From positions 248,001 to 312,000 of the forward strand of contig CANMZP010000001.1 in the NCBI GenBank assembly GCA_947502355.1: 64,000 bases of DNA. Direction: 5' to 3'. The translations under genes were made by a program, and so were the position numbers. Positions within the stretch are counted from its first letter, which is position 1. Each line of letters opens with the position of its first letter. This stretch comes from an uncultured Thalassotalea sp. Its GTDB lineage: Bacteria > Pseudomonadota > Gammaproteobacteria > Enterobacterales > Alteromonadaceae. Shown piece after piece: positions 1 to 7,175 of the stretch. The notes under the pieces were generated by a model. The model saw nothing but the letters and a program-made list of their open reading frames with translations. It made no database searches and was not told where the DNA came from.

Positions 1-2
1 GT

Positions 3-941
3 GGCGTAATGACCATTGTTGGTGAGCCACAAAACTTAATTATCGGTCAACAAGCAAGCTGGGATTTCGTTGAATTCGCCATTCGTATGTCCCCGGTTAC
101 CGTGCCAGTATTGTTTTTTGGTTTATTAACCTGTTTCTGTGTAGAGAAATTTAAAATTTTCACCTACGGTGCAAAACTGCCAACGAATGTCCGTAAAATT
201 CTAGTTGAGTTTGACAAACAAGAAACAATAAATCGTACTAGAGCTGACAATGTTAAATTAGTTATGCAAGGTCTTATTGCGGTTTGGTTAATCATTGCAC
301 TAGCATTGCATCTAGCAGAAGTAGGCTTGGTTGGTTTATCGGTTATTATTCTTGCCACATCGTTCACGGGTATCATTGATGAGCATCAAATTGGTCATGC
401 CTTTGAAGAAGCGTTACCATTTACCGCCCTATTAAGTGTGTTCTTTGCCGTGGTTGCGGTAATTATCGATCAACAATTATTTACCCCGGTGATTAAATGG
501 GTATTAACCTTCGAAGGTGATATGCAATTGGTTATGTTCTACTTAGCAAACGGATTCTTATCAATGGTAAGTGACAACGTGTTTGTTGGTACGGTTTACA
601 TTACCGAAGTTAAGAAAGCCCTTATTGCTGGCGAAATTACGCGCGATCAATTTGATATGCTAGCGGTTGCTATCAACACTGGTACAAACTTACCATCGGT
701 TGCCACACCGAATGGTCAAGCCGCTTTCTTATTCTTATTAACATCGGCTTTAGCACCGTTAATTCGTTTATCATACGGCCGTATGGTATACATGGCGTTA
801 CCTTACACCATCGTTTTAACCATTGTTGGCTTACTCACCATTTCTTCTGGATTTTTGGTCGAGCAAACCACAAATTTCTATGAATGGCATATCATAAGTC
901 ATCATACGGGAACAGAAAGCATGGCGCCTAGCGGGCACTAA
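3..941 (+). CDS. nhaB: Na+/H+ antiporter NhaB (C-terminal part, cut by window start)
   Basis: Inner-membrane sodium/proton antiporter that exports Na+ in exchange for H+. About 312 C-terminal residues of a protein usually slightly over 500 residues are present. The frame is open to the left edge, so the Met at base 9 is internal. The [15 protein letters not shown] segment and the later [19 protein letters not shown] segment are typical of NhaB. Several hydrophobic membrane spans follow. dsbB lies 73 bp downstream in the same direction, an order also found in E. coli. A terminator-like hairpin separates the two genes. The family call is firm; start and N-terminus are outside the window. Confidence 0.95.
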   Translation, partial: GVMTIVGEPQNLIIGQQASWDFVEFAIRMSPVTVPVLFFGLLTCFCVEKFKIFTYGAKLPTNVRKILVEFDKQETINRTRADNVKLVMQGLIAVWLIIALALHLAEVGLVGLSVIILATSFTGIIDEHQIGHAFEEALPFTALLSVFFAVVAVIIDQQLFTPVIKWVLTFEGDMQLVMFYLANGFLSMVSDNVFVGTVYITEVKKALIAGEITRDQFDMLAVAINTGTNLPSVATPNGQAAFLFLLTSALAPLIRLSYGRMVYMALPYTIVLTIVGLLTISSGFLVEQTTNFYEWHIISHHTGTESMAPSGH

Positions 942-953
942 ATACAGACCCAT

Positions 954-983
954 AAAAAAAAGCGTCTACCGGCGCTTTTTTCA
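954..983 (+). terminator. Intrinsic terminator after nhaB
   Basis: An A-tract and AGCG pair with CGCT and a T-tract across an 8-nt loop, directly after the nhaB stop. It is short but has the A/T flanks of a rho-independent terminator and may work in both directions. Confidence 0.65.
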
Positions 984-1014
984 TTTTAAACGTAAAATTG
1001 TTGAGCAATGAATA

Positions 1015-1548
1015 ATGATAAAAAATTTAAATTCAATGATCTTTAATCCACTGTCATGGTGGCTATTAGCTTTGAGTGCTTTATGCTTTGAATTTACCGC
1101 ATTGTACTTTCAATACGGTATGAAACTTGAACCCTGCATTATGTGTATTTACCAACGGGTTGCTATATCGGCTATGCTATTTGCAGGCATTATAGGGGCA
1201 TTAGGGAACAAGTTCTTTATTACCCGAGTTACCGCCTTTGGTCTTTGGGGCTATGGTAGCTATCGTGGTTTAGAGTTAGCCCTTGAGCATGTTGAAATGC
1301 AAGCCAATGCGGGGTCATTATTTTACACCTGTGATTACATTCCAAATTTCCCAAGTTGGTTACCACTGCATGAGTGGATCCCAGGCATCTTTGAAGCAAC
1401 GGGAGATTGTGGTGAAATCGCCTGGTCATTTTTAGGTTATTCTATGCCGCAGTGGATGATTGTCGTTTTTGGGGCTTACTTGCTTGTATTTGCAATAATT
1501 TTTTCTTCTCGTATTATTAGTTTAATAAGCAAACCGACCCCCAAATAA
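1015..1548 (+). CDS. dsbB: Disulfide bond formation protein B (DsbB)
   Basis: Inner-membrane quinone reductase that reoxidises periplasmic DsbA. At 177 residues it has the usual length, with four hydrophobic spans. The first redox pair is Cys41 and Cys44 in the motif CIMC, at the same numbering as in E. coli. The second periplasmic pair is Cys106 (YTCDY) and Cys132 (GDCGE). The quinone-proximal Arg follows in CIYQR. The gene follows nhaB, a conserved order. An overlapping ATG at 1008 is in another frame and stops quickly. The DsbA partner is not in this window. Confidence 0.95.
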   Translation: MIKNLNSMIFNPLSWWLLALSALCFEFTALYFQYGMKLEPCIMCIYQRVAISAMLFAGIIGALGNKFFITRVTAFGLWGYGSYRGLELALEHVEMQANAGSLFYTCDYIPNFPSWLPLHEWIPGIFEATGDCGEIAWSFLGYSMPQWMIVVFGAYLLVFAIIFSSRIISLISKPTPK

Positions 1549-1561
1549 TAGATCTCTAGCT

Positions 1562-1594
1562 TTCTCTGTTATTTGTGGTTCAAATAACAGAGAA
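1562..1594 (+). promoter_or_regulatory. Perfect 14-bp hairpin covering the ribosome binding site of the next gene
   Basis: Bases 1562-1575 are the exact reverse complement of 1581-1594, with a 5-nt loop TGGTT. The right arm contains the purine-rich AGAGAA that would serve as Shine-Dalgarno for the ATG at 1601. In RNA the site would be base paired. There is no T-run after the stem on the plus strand, so a plain terminator for dsbB is less likely, but it could protect the 3' end of the dsbB message. Confidence 0.6.
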
Positions 1595-1600
1595 GCAAAT

Positions 1601-2035
1601 ATGCCCGCAAATAACACAGCCCCAAAATGGTTTATAATCGTATGTATTGTCGCCATAATCTGGAACTTATTAGGCGTTATGGCCTTTACTACCGGCCCGG
1701 TAATGAATACCGAAGCCCTTAATCAACTCCCATTAGACCAACAACAAGCCTATAACGACATGCCCTTTTGGGCCAAGCTTGCTTTTGCCATTGCGGTATT
1801 TTCAGGCACATTAGGTTCAGCCGCTTTACTGCTAAAGAAACCCATGGCCAAAGCACTGCTTATCATGTCTTTGATTGGCGTCATCGTACAAATGTTTCAT
1901 GCTTACTTTATTGGTAACTCTTGGGAGGTATTTGGTCCCGGCGGTGCCATCATGCCGGCTATGATCGTTTTATTTGCGATTTACTTAATTCTGCTGGCAA
2001 ACAAAGCTCAGCAATCACAATGGTTAAAGCCCTAA
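1601..2035 (+). CDS. Small four-span membrane protein, unknown function
   Basis: A 144-residue integral membrane protein with hydrophobic spans near residues 9-30, 55-76, 82-103 and 114-133. The longest soluble loop lies between spans 1 and 2 (residues 31-54). It resembles small DoxX-like proteins that automatic pipelines sometimes call sugar transporters; I see no residues that support that function. The start at 1601 is the only ATG before the first span. Its ribosome binding site lies in a strong hairpin, so translation may be controlled. It lies between dsbB and a convergent TetR-type regulator. Confidence 0.8.
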   Translation: MPANNTAPKWFIIVCIVAIIWNLLGVMAFTTGPVMNTEALNQLPLDQQQAYNDMPFWAKLAFAIAVFSGTLGSAALLLKKPMAKALLIMSLIGVIVQMFHAYFIGNSWEVFGPGGAIMPAMIVLFAIYLILLANKAQQSQWLKP

Positions 2036-2110
2036 TTGGTATTAAAATAGGAAAGGAATCGAAATGGGGTTAGGTTGTGCCTCCCCCATTTGTTGTGTTG
2101 CTTTTTAGCC

Positions 2111-2180
2111 TTGCTTATTTAACGTTGCTTATTTAACGTTGCTTATTTAACGTTGCTTATTTAGCGTTGCTAATTTAGCG
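2111..2180. repeat. Five tandem copies of a 14-bp unit
   Basis: Unit TTGCTTATTTAACG occurs five times head to tail at 2111, 2125, 2139, 2153 and 2167. The first three copies are identical. Copies 4 and 5 carry AGCG at the end, and copy 5 also has TTGCTAA. The fifth copy contains the stop codon of the convergent TetR-type gene (complement of 2175-2177). Copy-number change would alter only the 3' non-coding flank unless it removed the last copy. Confidence 0.95.
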
Positions 2181-2870
2181 TTGAACCGGGGCACCAACCC
2201 CAGCAGCAACATAAGGGATGATTCGGCGGATCACCCCTTCGACATTGACCTTTTCATTAAAGTCATTTTGGGCAATATCAATTAACGCATCCGTTGATGA
2301 CATCGTAAATACCGCGGTACTCATGGTAAAATGCAATCGCCAAAACATTTCTTCCGTGGATAATTCAGGGTAGGCCTGATGAACGGCCGCGGTAAAATTA
2401 TCAATGATGCCAGGGTAATTACTGGTAATAAACCAACGTAAGAAACCCTGGCTATCCGAATAGCTTCGCCCTAATAATTGCAAAAAGATATTGGTGCCAT
2501 TTTCTTTAAATTTATTTAGATGCAGCAAAGGATTTAAAAACGCGGTAAAGACTTGCTCTAAGCTAGGTTGTTCATTTTGTTTGGTCACCTTGGCAAGCGA
2601 TCGTTCTAAACGAGGTGAAAACTCATCCAGATAACGTTTCATTAAGGCCTTAATGAGTTCTTTCTTCGAGCCAAAATGATAATTTACGGCGGCCAGATTG
2701 ACTTCTGCTTGTTGAGTAATTTCTCGAAGCGACGTCCCATTAAAGCCATGCTCGGCAAACAATATTTCAGCAGCATTTAAGATTTTGGTTTTGGTAAGCA
2801 AAATATTCCCATCATTTTTATTATTATCAGTAAGTGGACATGAGCTAGGCTCTGTTGACCTCTGCTGCAT
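2175..2870 (-). CDS. psrA: TetR-family regulator, PsrA-like (fatty-acid-responsive)
   Basis: A 231-residue TetR-type repressor. The N-terminal helix-turn-helix spans about residues 26-75, with TSLREITQQAEVNLAAVNYH and FGSKKELI. The ligand domain has LLGRSYSDSQGFLRW and EEMFWRLHFTMSTAVFTMSS, the pattern of Pseudomonas and Shewanella PsrA, which derepresses beta-oxidation genes when it binds long-chain acyl ligands. The 24 residues before the DNA-binding domain are polar and the true start could be internal. A CAAAC-ATAT-GTTT palindrome about 100 bp upstream is a candidate self-operator. The stop codon lies in a tandem repeat. Target genes are inferred. Confidence 0.82.
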   Translation of the reverse strand: MQQRSTEPSSCPLTDNNKNDGNILLTKTKILNAAEILFAEHGFNGTSLREITQQAEVNLAAVNYHFGSKKELIKALMKRYLDEFSPRLERSLAKVTKQNEQPSLEQVFTAFLNPLLHLNKFKENGTNIFLQLLGRSYSDSQGFLRWFITSNYPGIIDNFTAAVHQAYPELSTEEMFWRLHFTMSTAVFTMSSTDALIDIAQNDFNEKVNVEGVIRRIIPYVAAGVGAPVQR

Positions 2871-2973
2871 TACTTTCGTTTAATGACTGATTGTTTTCCT
2901 CGACAACTTAGTTTTGTTCCAAACTATCAAGGGGCAAACAATAGCGCGTCAACAAAGATCAACAACGGTTAGT

Positions 2974-2987
2974 CAAACATATGTTTA
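2974..2987. promoter_or_regulatory. Candidate PsrA operator
   Basis: CAAAC-ATAT-GTTTA matches the described PsrA pattern G/CAAAC-N2-4-GTTTG/C except for the last base. It lies about 104 bp upstream of the start of the PsrA-like gene, consistent with autoregulation. Its place within the promoter is unknown because no clear -35/-10 pair is seen. Confidence 0.35.
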
Positions 2988-3156
2988 AAATGACAGTTAA
3001 GCTAAAAATAGTCAAGAGGCTGCTGATTTATCTGCTAATTATTTAGGCAAATAAACAAACATACCCTTTGTAAAAAAATAACCGTAAAAGGCTTAGTTAA
3101 AATCAGGCAATTTTAAGAATATCATCCATAATTAAACCTAGACTACATTTCTCCCT

Positions 3157-3203
3157 GGACCCACTAGCATGATCTGTCAATCCCGCTTCTGGGTCTTTTT
3201 TTA
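3157..3203 (+). terminator. Orphan hairpin with T-run, possible end of a small RNA
   Basis: GGACCCA (3157-3163) pairs with TGGGTCT (3190-3196), with one G-T pair and a 26-nt loop, followed by seven T residues. No gene on the plus strand ends here; the nearest upstream plus-strand gene stops at 2035. It could terminate an unannotated small RNA or act as a leader attenuator for the small ORFs at 3419. Confidence 0.35.
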
Positions 3204-3418
3204 TGCAAAGACCTCCATATATTCAATCATCACAACACGCTTTATTAGCGTCTAAAGCCCTCATCAAACCATATACTTATCAATCGCTTACAGCGAAAGA
3301 CAAGACCTTTAAAACGTGCTAGACAACACATTTTAGCAATTTCTTTTACATCCCATTAACGGTTAATTTTTATCCAAAGTGCTAAAAATAATAGGACAAA
3401 GTTGATAAGGACCGAATT

Positions 3419-3556
3419 ATGACTGACAAAGATTTAACAACCCGATTGAATGAACTGGCAAGCAAATTAATTGATGGTAAATCAACGGCGGCTGAAGATG
3501 CCGAGTTTGAAAATTTATACAGCCTGTTTCAACACGTTCACCCAATAGGACGCTAA
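3419..3556 (+). CDS. Small ORF, 45 residues, unknown
   Basis: A 45-residue acidic, helix-prone polypeptide starting MTDKDLTTRLNELASKL and ending HVHPIGR. AAGGA lies 9 nt before the ATG, a good ribosome binding site. The stop codon is followed after one base by the ATG of a second small ORF, which suggests coupled translation. No signal peptide or membrane span is seen. I do not recognise a family. Evidence for reality is the ribosome binding site, the tandem arrangement and the shared terminator-like hairpin downstream. Confidence 0.6.
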   Translation: MTDKDLTTRLNELASKLIDGKSTAAEDAEFENLYSLFQHVHPIGR

Positions 3557-3557
3557 G

Positions 3558-3719
3558 ATGATGGAAAAAATAAATTATCAAAGACTGGTGCAATTAACCC
3601 TAAAGCTGCAGTCAAAGGTTAATACCACTGAAGAATATCTCGAATATTTGAAAATGCATGCGTTATTAAATCAGTATGTAAAAATGGAACGCTATTCAAC
3701 AAAAAGCACCGAATGGTAG
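3558..3719 (+). CDS. Small ORF, 53 residues, coupled to the previous one
   Basis: A 53-residue polypeptide starting MMEKINYQRLVQLTLKLQSK; it is basic and probably all alpha-helical. The ATG lies one base after the stop of the 45-residue ORF, with a second in-frame ATG immediately following. Its last codons and stop lie inside an 11-bp hairpin that ends in TTTT, so gene and terminator overlap. No family recognised. Two short helical proteins of opposite charge made from coupled frames could form a complex, but that is speculation. Confidence 0.55.
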   Translation: MMEKINYQRLVQLTLKLQSKVNTTEEYLEYLKMHALLNQYVKMERYSTKSTEW

Positions 3720-3738
3720 CCACTCAGTGCTTTTGAAA
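3702..3738 (+). terminator. Terminator-like hairpin overlapping the small ORF stop
   Basis: AAAAGCACCGA pairs with TCAGTGCTTTT across an 11-nt loop; one pair is G-T. The loop contains the TAG stop of the small ORF. A short T-run ends the right arm. The A-rich left arm would also serve the convergent gene at 3811-4179. Confidence 0.65.
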
Positions 3739-3810
3739 CTGTTTTCCCTATAGTTAACGCTAGGTGTTAAGTCAGAGACTGAATTTAAGCGTTAATACTG
3801 AGGTATAAGA

Positions 3811-4179
3811 TTAAATTTCATGAACAAGATGCATTTGTGGCATCTCTAAATTGAAAATAGCTTTAGTACCTTCAATGGTAAATGGCAATCTTTCAAAAAG
3901 CTGGTTTGATTTTTCAATGTCTTCAAAGTCATGAAAAGCATCCCATGCAAAACCAATTTTAGCCACACCCGAATTATTTAGCAATAATACATCTTCAACC
4001 TTAAGCGTATCCATTTTAACGTCCGCCTTAAAATCAAACTGTTGTGTAATACGTGAAAGGTACTCATGAAACATTGATTTGTTGGTAAGAATTTTTTCCG
4101 ATATGGCTGTCCCTGTTGTTTGCTCGCAGTGTAAATTGAAATCCTTCAAACAGATATCTAATTGTAATTTCTCTAACAT
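3811..4179 (-). CDS. Hypothetical cytoplasmic protein, 122 residues
   Basis: An acidic soluble protein of 122 residues without signal peptide or membrane span. It starts MLEKLQLDICLKDFNLHCEQ and contains three cysteine or histidine-rich short segments but no recognisable metal site. The ATG is preceded by GGGAG at 6 nt, a strong ribosome binding site, which supports the start. It stands alone, with large AT-rich flanks. I do not recognise a family and assign no function. Confidence 0.65.
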   Translation of the reverse strand: MLEKLQLDICLKDFNLHCEQTTGTAISEKILTNKSMFHEYLSRITQQFDFKADVKMDTLKVEDVLLLNNSGVAKIGFAWDAFHDFEDIEKSNQLFERLPFTIEGTKAIFNLEMPQMHLVHEI

Positions 4180-4619
4180 GTTGTTCTCCCCATAAGTCAG
4201 TTTTGCGATTATTATTTTGCGATTATTATTTTGCTTTTATTGATTTGCTTTTATAGTTTTTGTTAATTACTGGTTAATCAACGGCGCACATATTAACAGA
4301 GCTTTAACTCTAATGAAATAAGAATTAAAAACTTTCACACCAACTTTCATGTTTTTCTACAATACCAAGCGAATGCCATTTATGGCCTACTTTTAGTTGA
4401 TAATTATCAGAACGATATAATAAAAACATGATGAAAACCTCTTCAATCGACATTAAAACCAATTTAATCAGACACTTAATAAATTAGTAATAAGTCATAC
4501 TTTCAAGGTAAATACGCACGCAAACTCCACTAATATTTTAACGTGGCACAGGCAATAGCTAAGCATTAATTTCCTGTTAACCGCTGTATTAGGTCTGACA
4601 TGGAAAACAGGAGTTTCAA
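4180..4619. other. 440-bp AT-rich divergent intergenic region
   Basis: It lies between two divergently transcribed genes and must hold both promoters. TTTTGCGATTATTA is repeated twice in tandem at 4201-4228, followed by two copies of TTTGCTTTTAT at about 4230-4254. Open frames here are under 20 codons. I see no RNA gene or clear operator. Confidence 0.6.
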
Positions 4620-5036
4620 ATGAATAAGTTAACTATTTTAAAAGCTGGTGTGGTTGTTTTGGCGACAAGTTTCATTACACCAAATGCAATATCGGCCGAT
4701 TACCAGTTTATCGCTGGTGACAAATCAGTAACAACCAAACTTTGTGTAGCCGCTGTAAGTAATAACTTGATGGCCACTAAGCGGTATATTCGGGGGATAG
4801 GCGTTCAAAGTTTTGACCAAAGTGCACAGGTTAAATTGGCGCTTAATGCAGTAACCTGTAATGGCCAAAACATGTTGGAATTTACCGCAAACTATAACGC
4901 GGATAAAACCTTTAATTATTTAAATAAACGCGCCTCAAAGAAACACAGGATCCATGACAAGGATGTACGCATCATTGATATTGCTAAACAATCAAAATCT
5001 GATGAGGTAATCGTCCTTGTCGTGACGAGTCGTTAA
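4620..5036 (+). CDS. Secreted DUF3718-like protein
   Basis: A 138-residue protein with a signal peptide (residues 1-26, cleavage likely after AISA). The mature part has two cysteines, in KLCVAA and VTCNGQN, which may form a disulfide. The pattern of a cysteine after a short beta region, then TCNG and TFNYLNKR, resembles the DUF3718 family of small exported proteins in Shewanella and Colwellia relatives; their function is not known. GGAG sits 7 nt before the ATG, supporting the start. A strong terminator follows. The family call is from memory and moderate. Confidence 0.75.
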   Translation: MNKLTILKAGVVVLATSFITPNAISADYQFIAGDKSVTTKLCVAAVSNNLMATKRYIRGIGVQSFDQSAQVKLALNAVTCNGQNMLEFTANYNADKTFNYLNKRASKKHRIHDKDVRIIDIAKQSKSDEVIVLVVTSR

Positions 5037-5085
5037 ATAAACTTGGTATGGCTTGTAATAATACGCTGATTAAATCAGTTTTGCT

Positions 5086-5112
5086 AAGAGCAGTGTCACT
5101 GCTCTTTTTTTT
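5086..5112 (+). terminator. Intrinsic terminator
   Basis: AGAGCAGTG and CACTGCTCT form a tight hairpin followed by a run of eight T residues, 50 bp after the stop of the DUF3718-like gene. Confidence 0.85.
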
Positions 5113-5242
5113 GCCAAAAACATAGCCACAATACCGCAAACCAAGGTTACCACCTTATAATTGTTATAATTTTGTATTCAGATTGTTAGTCTGGTCAATT
5201 CTCTTATATAATTAGCCCATCTTCATTTTTTAAGTTGTTGTT

Positions 5243-6070
5243 ATGGATAAGTTATTATCATCTGCCGATAACCAAACTGCACATTCTCCCGCACCAATCG
5301 TTTTATCAAAAACCGATCAAACCGATATCCTACGGGTTCTGGTATTACTGGCCATGCGCTTAATGCAACATGGCGCCGAAAGTAAATTGGTTGAGCAAAC
5401 AACCACGCGCATGGGCATTGCCTTAGGGCTTGATAGCGTTGAAGTGGCTTTAACCGGCAATGCGGTAATAATTACCTCCCTATATAAGGGACGTTGTAAA
5501 ACCACCACTCGTCGTGTTTATGATCGTGGTATAAACATGCATGTTGTCTGTGAAATTCAACGACTCATACTAAAAGCCGAGCAACAGCCACTGAGCCACC
5601 AAAATGTTAGCCAATTACTTGAAGCCATAGAGCCACAAAAATACAATCGTTGGCTGGTTATCTTAATGGTGGGCATGGCCTGTGCCAGTTTCAGTCATTT
5701 ATTAGGCGGTGACTGGCAAGTATTCTTGATGACTATGCTCAGCTCGTCGGTTGCCATGGCGTTTCGCCAAGAGATGGCAAAACGTCACCATTCGGTCTTA
5801 CTTACCTTTAGTTTAACGGCATTTCTTGCCACACTCATTGCCAGTCTGGCGGTTCGATATCATATTGGCAATGAACCCCATTTAGTGATGGCCGCTTCGG
5901 TGCTGTTACTTGTACCCGGATTCCCGCTTATAAATGCCGTATCAGATTTTGTAAAGGGTCATATTGGTATTGGTATGTCGCGATGGTTTATGGCCACGTT
6001 GCTGAGTTTTTGTGTCGCGATGGGCATTGCGTTAGCCTTGATGGTCACTGGTATAGAGGGTTGGTTATAA
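5243..6070 (+). CDS. yjjP: ThrE-type exporter, YjjP-like large subunit
   Basis: The 275-residue N-terminal half of a split threonine/serine exporter (ThrE, DUF1212 family). A soluble domain of about 130 residues with LRLAMRLMQ-type helices and ALTGNAVIIT leads into four to five membrane spans. The neighbouring gene, one base after the stop, encodes the small C-terminal half. In E. coli the pair YjjP/YjjB has been described as a succinate exporter; in actinobacteria the fused ThrE exports threonine and serine. The substrate cannot be told from sequence, though a dicarboxylate role would suit the nearby fumarate reductase. Confidence 0.9.
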   Translation: MDKLLSSADNQTAHSPAPIVLSKTDQTDILRVLVLLAMRLMQHGAESKLVEQTTTRMGIALGLDSVEVALTGNAVIITSLYKGRCKTTTRRVYDRGINMHVVCEIQRLILKAEQQPLSHQNVSQLLEAIEPQKYNRWLVILMVGMACASFSHLLGGDWQVFLMTMLSSSVAMAFRQEMAKRHHSVLLTFSLTAFLATLIASLAVRYHIGNEPHLVMAASVLLLVPGFPLINAVSDFVKGHIGIGMSRWFMATLLSFCVAMGIALALMVTGIEGWL

Positions 6071-6071
6071 C

Positions 6072-6536
6072 ATGGAATTGTTGATTACTTTGCTCGATGA
6101 TGCGTTTTTCTCGGCCATTGCTGCGGTGGGCTTCTCACTCATTTTTAATGTGCCCCAACGACTGCTGTTCTTATGCGCCATAGGGGGCGCATTAGCGCAC
6201 AGCTTTCGCACCCTTTTATTACTATCTGGCACCACCATTGTTCCGGCCAGTTTTTTAGCAGCCGCCTTGGTTGGCCTAATTGGGGTTTACTGGTCACGTA
6301 AGTATTTAGTACCCCGCCCTGTTTTTACCGTTGCCTCTATCATCCCAATGATACCTGGTACGTATGCCTTTCAAGCGATGATCAGTTTATTTTCTATTTA
6401 TCAACTGGGCTACAGTCCAGAGCTTATGGCGTCCTTGCTGGAAAATGGCTTAACCATGTTATTTATTTTAATGGCAATTAGTTTTGGCCTAGCTCTGCCT
6501 TCGGTAGTAATATACCGCTTCAAACCGATCGTCTAA
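6072..6536 (+). CDS. yjjB: ThrE-type exporter, YjjB-like small subunit
   Basis: A 154-residue membrane protein with five predicted spans; it is the ThrE_2 (DUF3815) half of the exporter. It starts one base after the stop of the large subunit, indicating translational coupling and a fixed ratio. The span PMIPGTYAFQAM carries the conserved proline-glycine turn of the family. It acts with the preceding protein in the inner membrane. The next gene, a methyltransferase, begins 10 bp later and may be in the same transcript. Confidence 0.88.
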   Translation: MELLITLLDDAFFSAIAAVGFSLIFNVPQRLLFLCAIGGALAHSFRTLLLLSGTTIVPASFLAAALVGLIGVYWSRKYLVPRPVFTVASIIPMIPGTYAFQAMISLFSIYQLGYSPELMASLLENGLTMLFILMAISFGLALPSVVIYRFKPIV

Positions 6537-6546
6537 AGAGTGATAC

Positions 6547-7059
6547 ATGACCACGAAAGCCACCCTAGGTTTAACAAACCCCAAAAGCCCTACCAATGTA
6601 GGCTCTATCATGCGCGCCTCAGGTTGCTATCAGGTAGACGCTGTCTTTTTTAGCGGTAATCGCTATGCCCATGCAGCCAAATACCATACCGACACTAAAA
6701 ATGCTTTGGCCAATATTCCACTTACACAAACTCAAGATTTATTAGACAGTGTGCCACAAGAGGCAAAAATTGTATGCGTTGACCTTGTTGAAGGCGCGAC
6801 CCCACTGCCCGACTTTCAACACCCTGAAAATGCGTTTTATATCTTTGGCCCAGAAGATGGCACCATAGAGCAACGCGTCATTGATGCGGCAGACTTTGTT
6901 ACCTACATACCTACCATAGGCTGTATGAATTTAGCCGCCACCGTGAATGTGGTGTTATACGACCGACTTGCCAAGGCGACAACGTCCATGGCCAGTGATG
7001 CGTTAATACGCAAAAGTCGCGACAAAAACAACACGGTAAAGGTGAAAACCTCCCCCTAA
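6547..7059 (+). CDS. SpoU/TrmH-family RNA 2'-O-methyltransferase
   Basis: A 170-residue SPOUT methyltransferase made of the catalytic knot domain only. Motif 1 is NPKSPTNVGSIMRASG, motif 2 FGPEDGTI and motif 3 CMNLAATVNVVLYDR, which together form the trefoil knot and SAM pocket. Such single-domain members methylate ribose in tRNA or rRNA; the target position cannot be named. It follows yjjB by 10 bp. The basic C-terminal tail (KSRDKNNTVKVK) could contact RNA. Confidence 0.88.
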   Translation: MTTKATLGLTNPKSPTNVGSIMRASGCYQVDAVFFSGNRYAHAAKYHTDTKNALANIPLTQTQDLLDSVPQEAKIVCVDLVEGATPLPDFQHPENAFYIFGPEDGTIEQRVIDAADFVTYIPTIGCMNLAATVNVVLYDRLAKATTSMASDALIRKSRDKNNTVKVKTSP

Positions 7060-7071
7060 TAAGAAAACATA

Positions 7072-7085
7072 CTGATTAACATCAA
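7072..7085 (+). promoter_or_regulatory. FNR-like box upstream of frdCAB
   Basis: CTGAT-TAAC-ATCAA matches the FNR/EtrA consensus TTGAT-N4-ATCAA at 9 of 10 fixed positions. It lies about 97 bp before the frdC start. A TAAAAT -10-like hexamer at 7105-7110 puts the box centre about 39 bp before the likely transcription start, close to the -41.5 used by FNR activators. This suggests anaerobic induction; binding is inferred. Confidence 0.6.
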
Positions 7086-7104
7086 ACCAAGATGAAATAG
7101 ACAA

Positions 7105-7110
7105 TAAAAT
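7105..7110 (+). promoter_or_regulatory. Candidate -10 element for frdCAB
   Basis: TAAAAT differs from TATAAT at one base and is placed correctly relative to the FNR-like box for a class II activated promoter. No good -35 is present, as expected when an activator substitutes for it. Confidence 0.45.
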
Positions 7111-7175
7111 GTTTCAACTTTAGTTACATATTCCTCTATATTATTCATAGCATTAGATTTTTTCGAGAATAGCTT

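Larger units (their letters stand above)
2871..3418. other. 548-bp non-coding region upstream of the PsrA-like gene
   Basis: The stretch holds the minus-strand promoter region of the TetR gene, a palindrome AAACATATGTTT at 2975-2986, and a hairpin with a 7-T run at 3157-3203. A 39-codon open frame (3203-3322, plus) starts in the T-run without a ribosome binding site, and I do not call it. The last part carries the promoter region and AAGGA site of the small ORF at 3419. Confidence 0.6.

Noticed and set aside
3203-3322. 39-codon open frame on the plus strand starting MQRPPYIQ
   Set aside because: It begins within a T-run after a hairpin, has no ribosome binding site and no second supporting feature.
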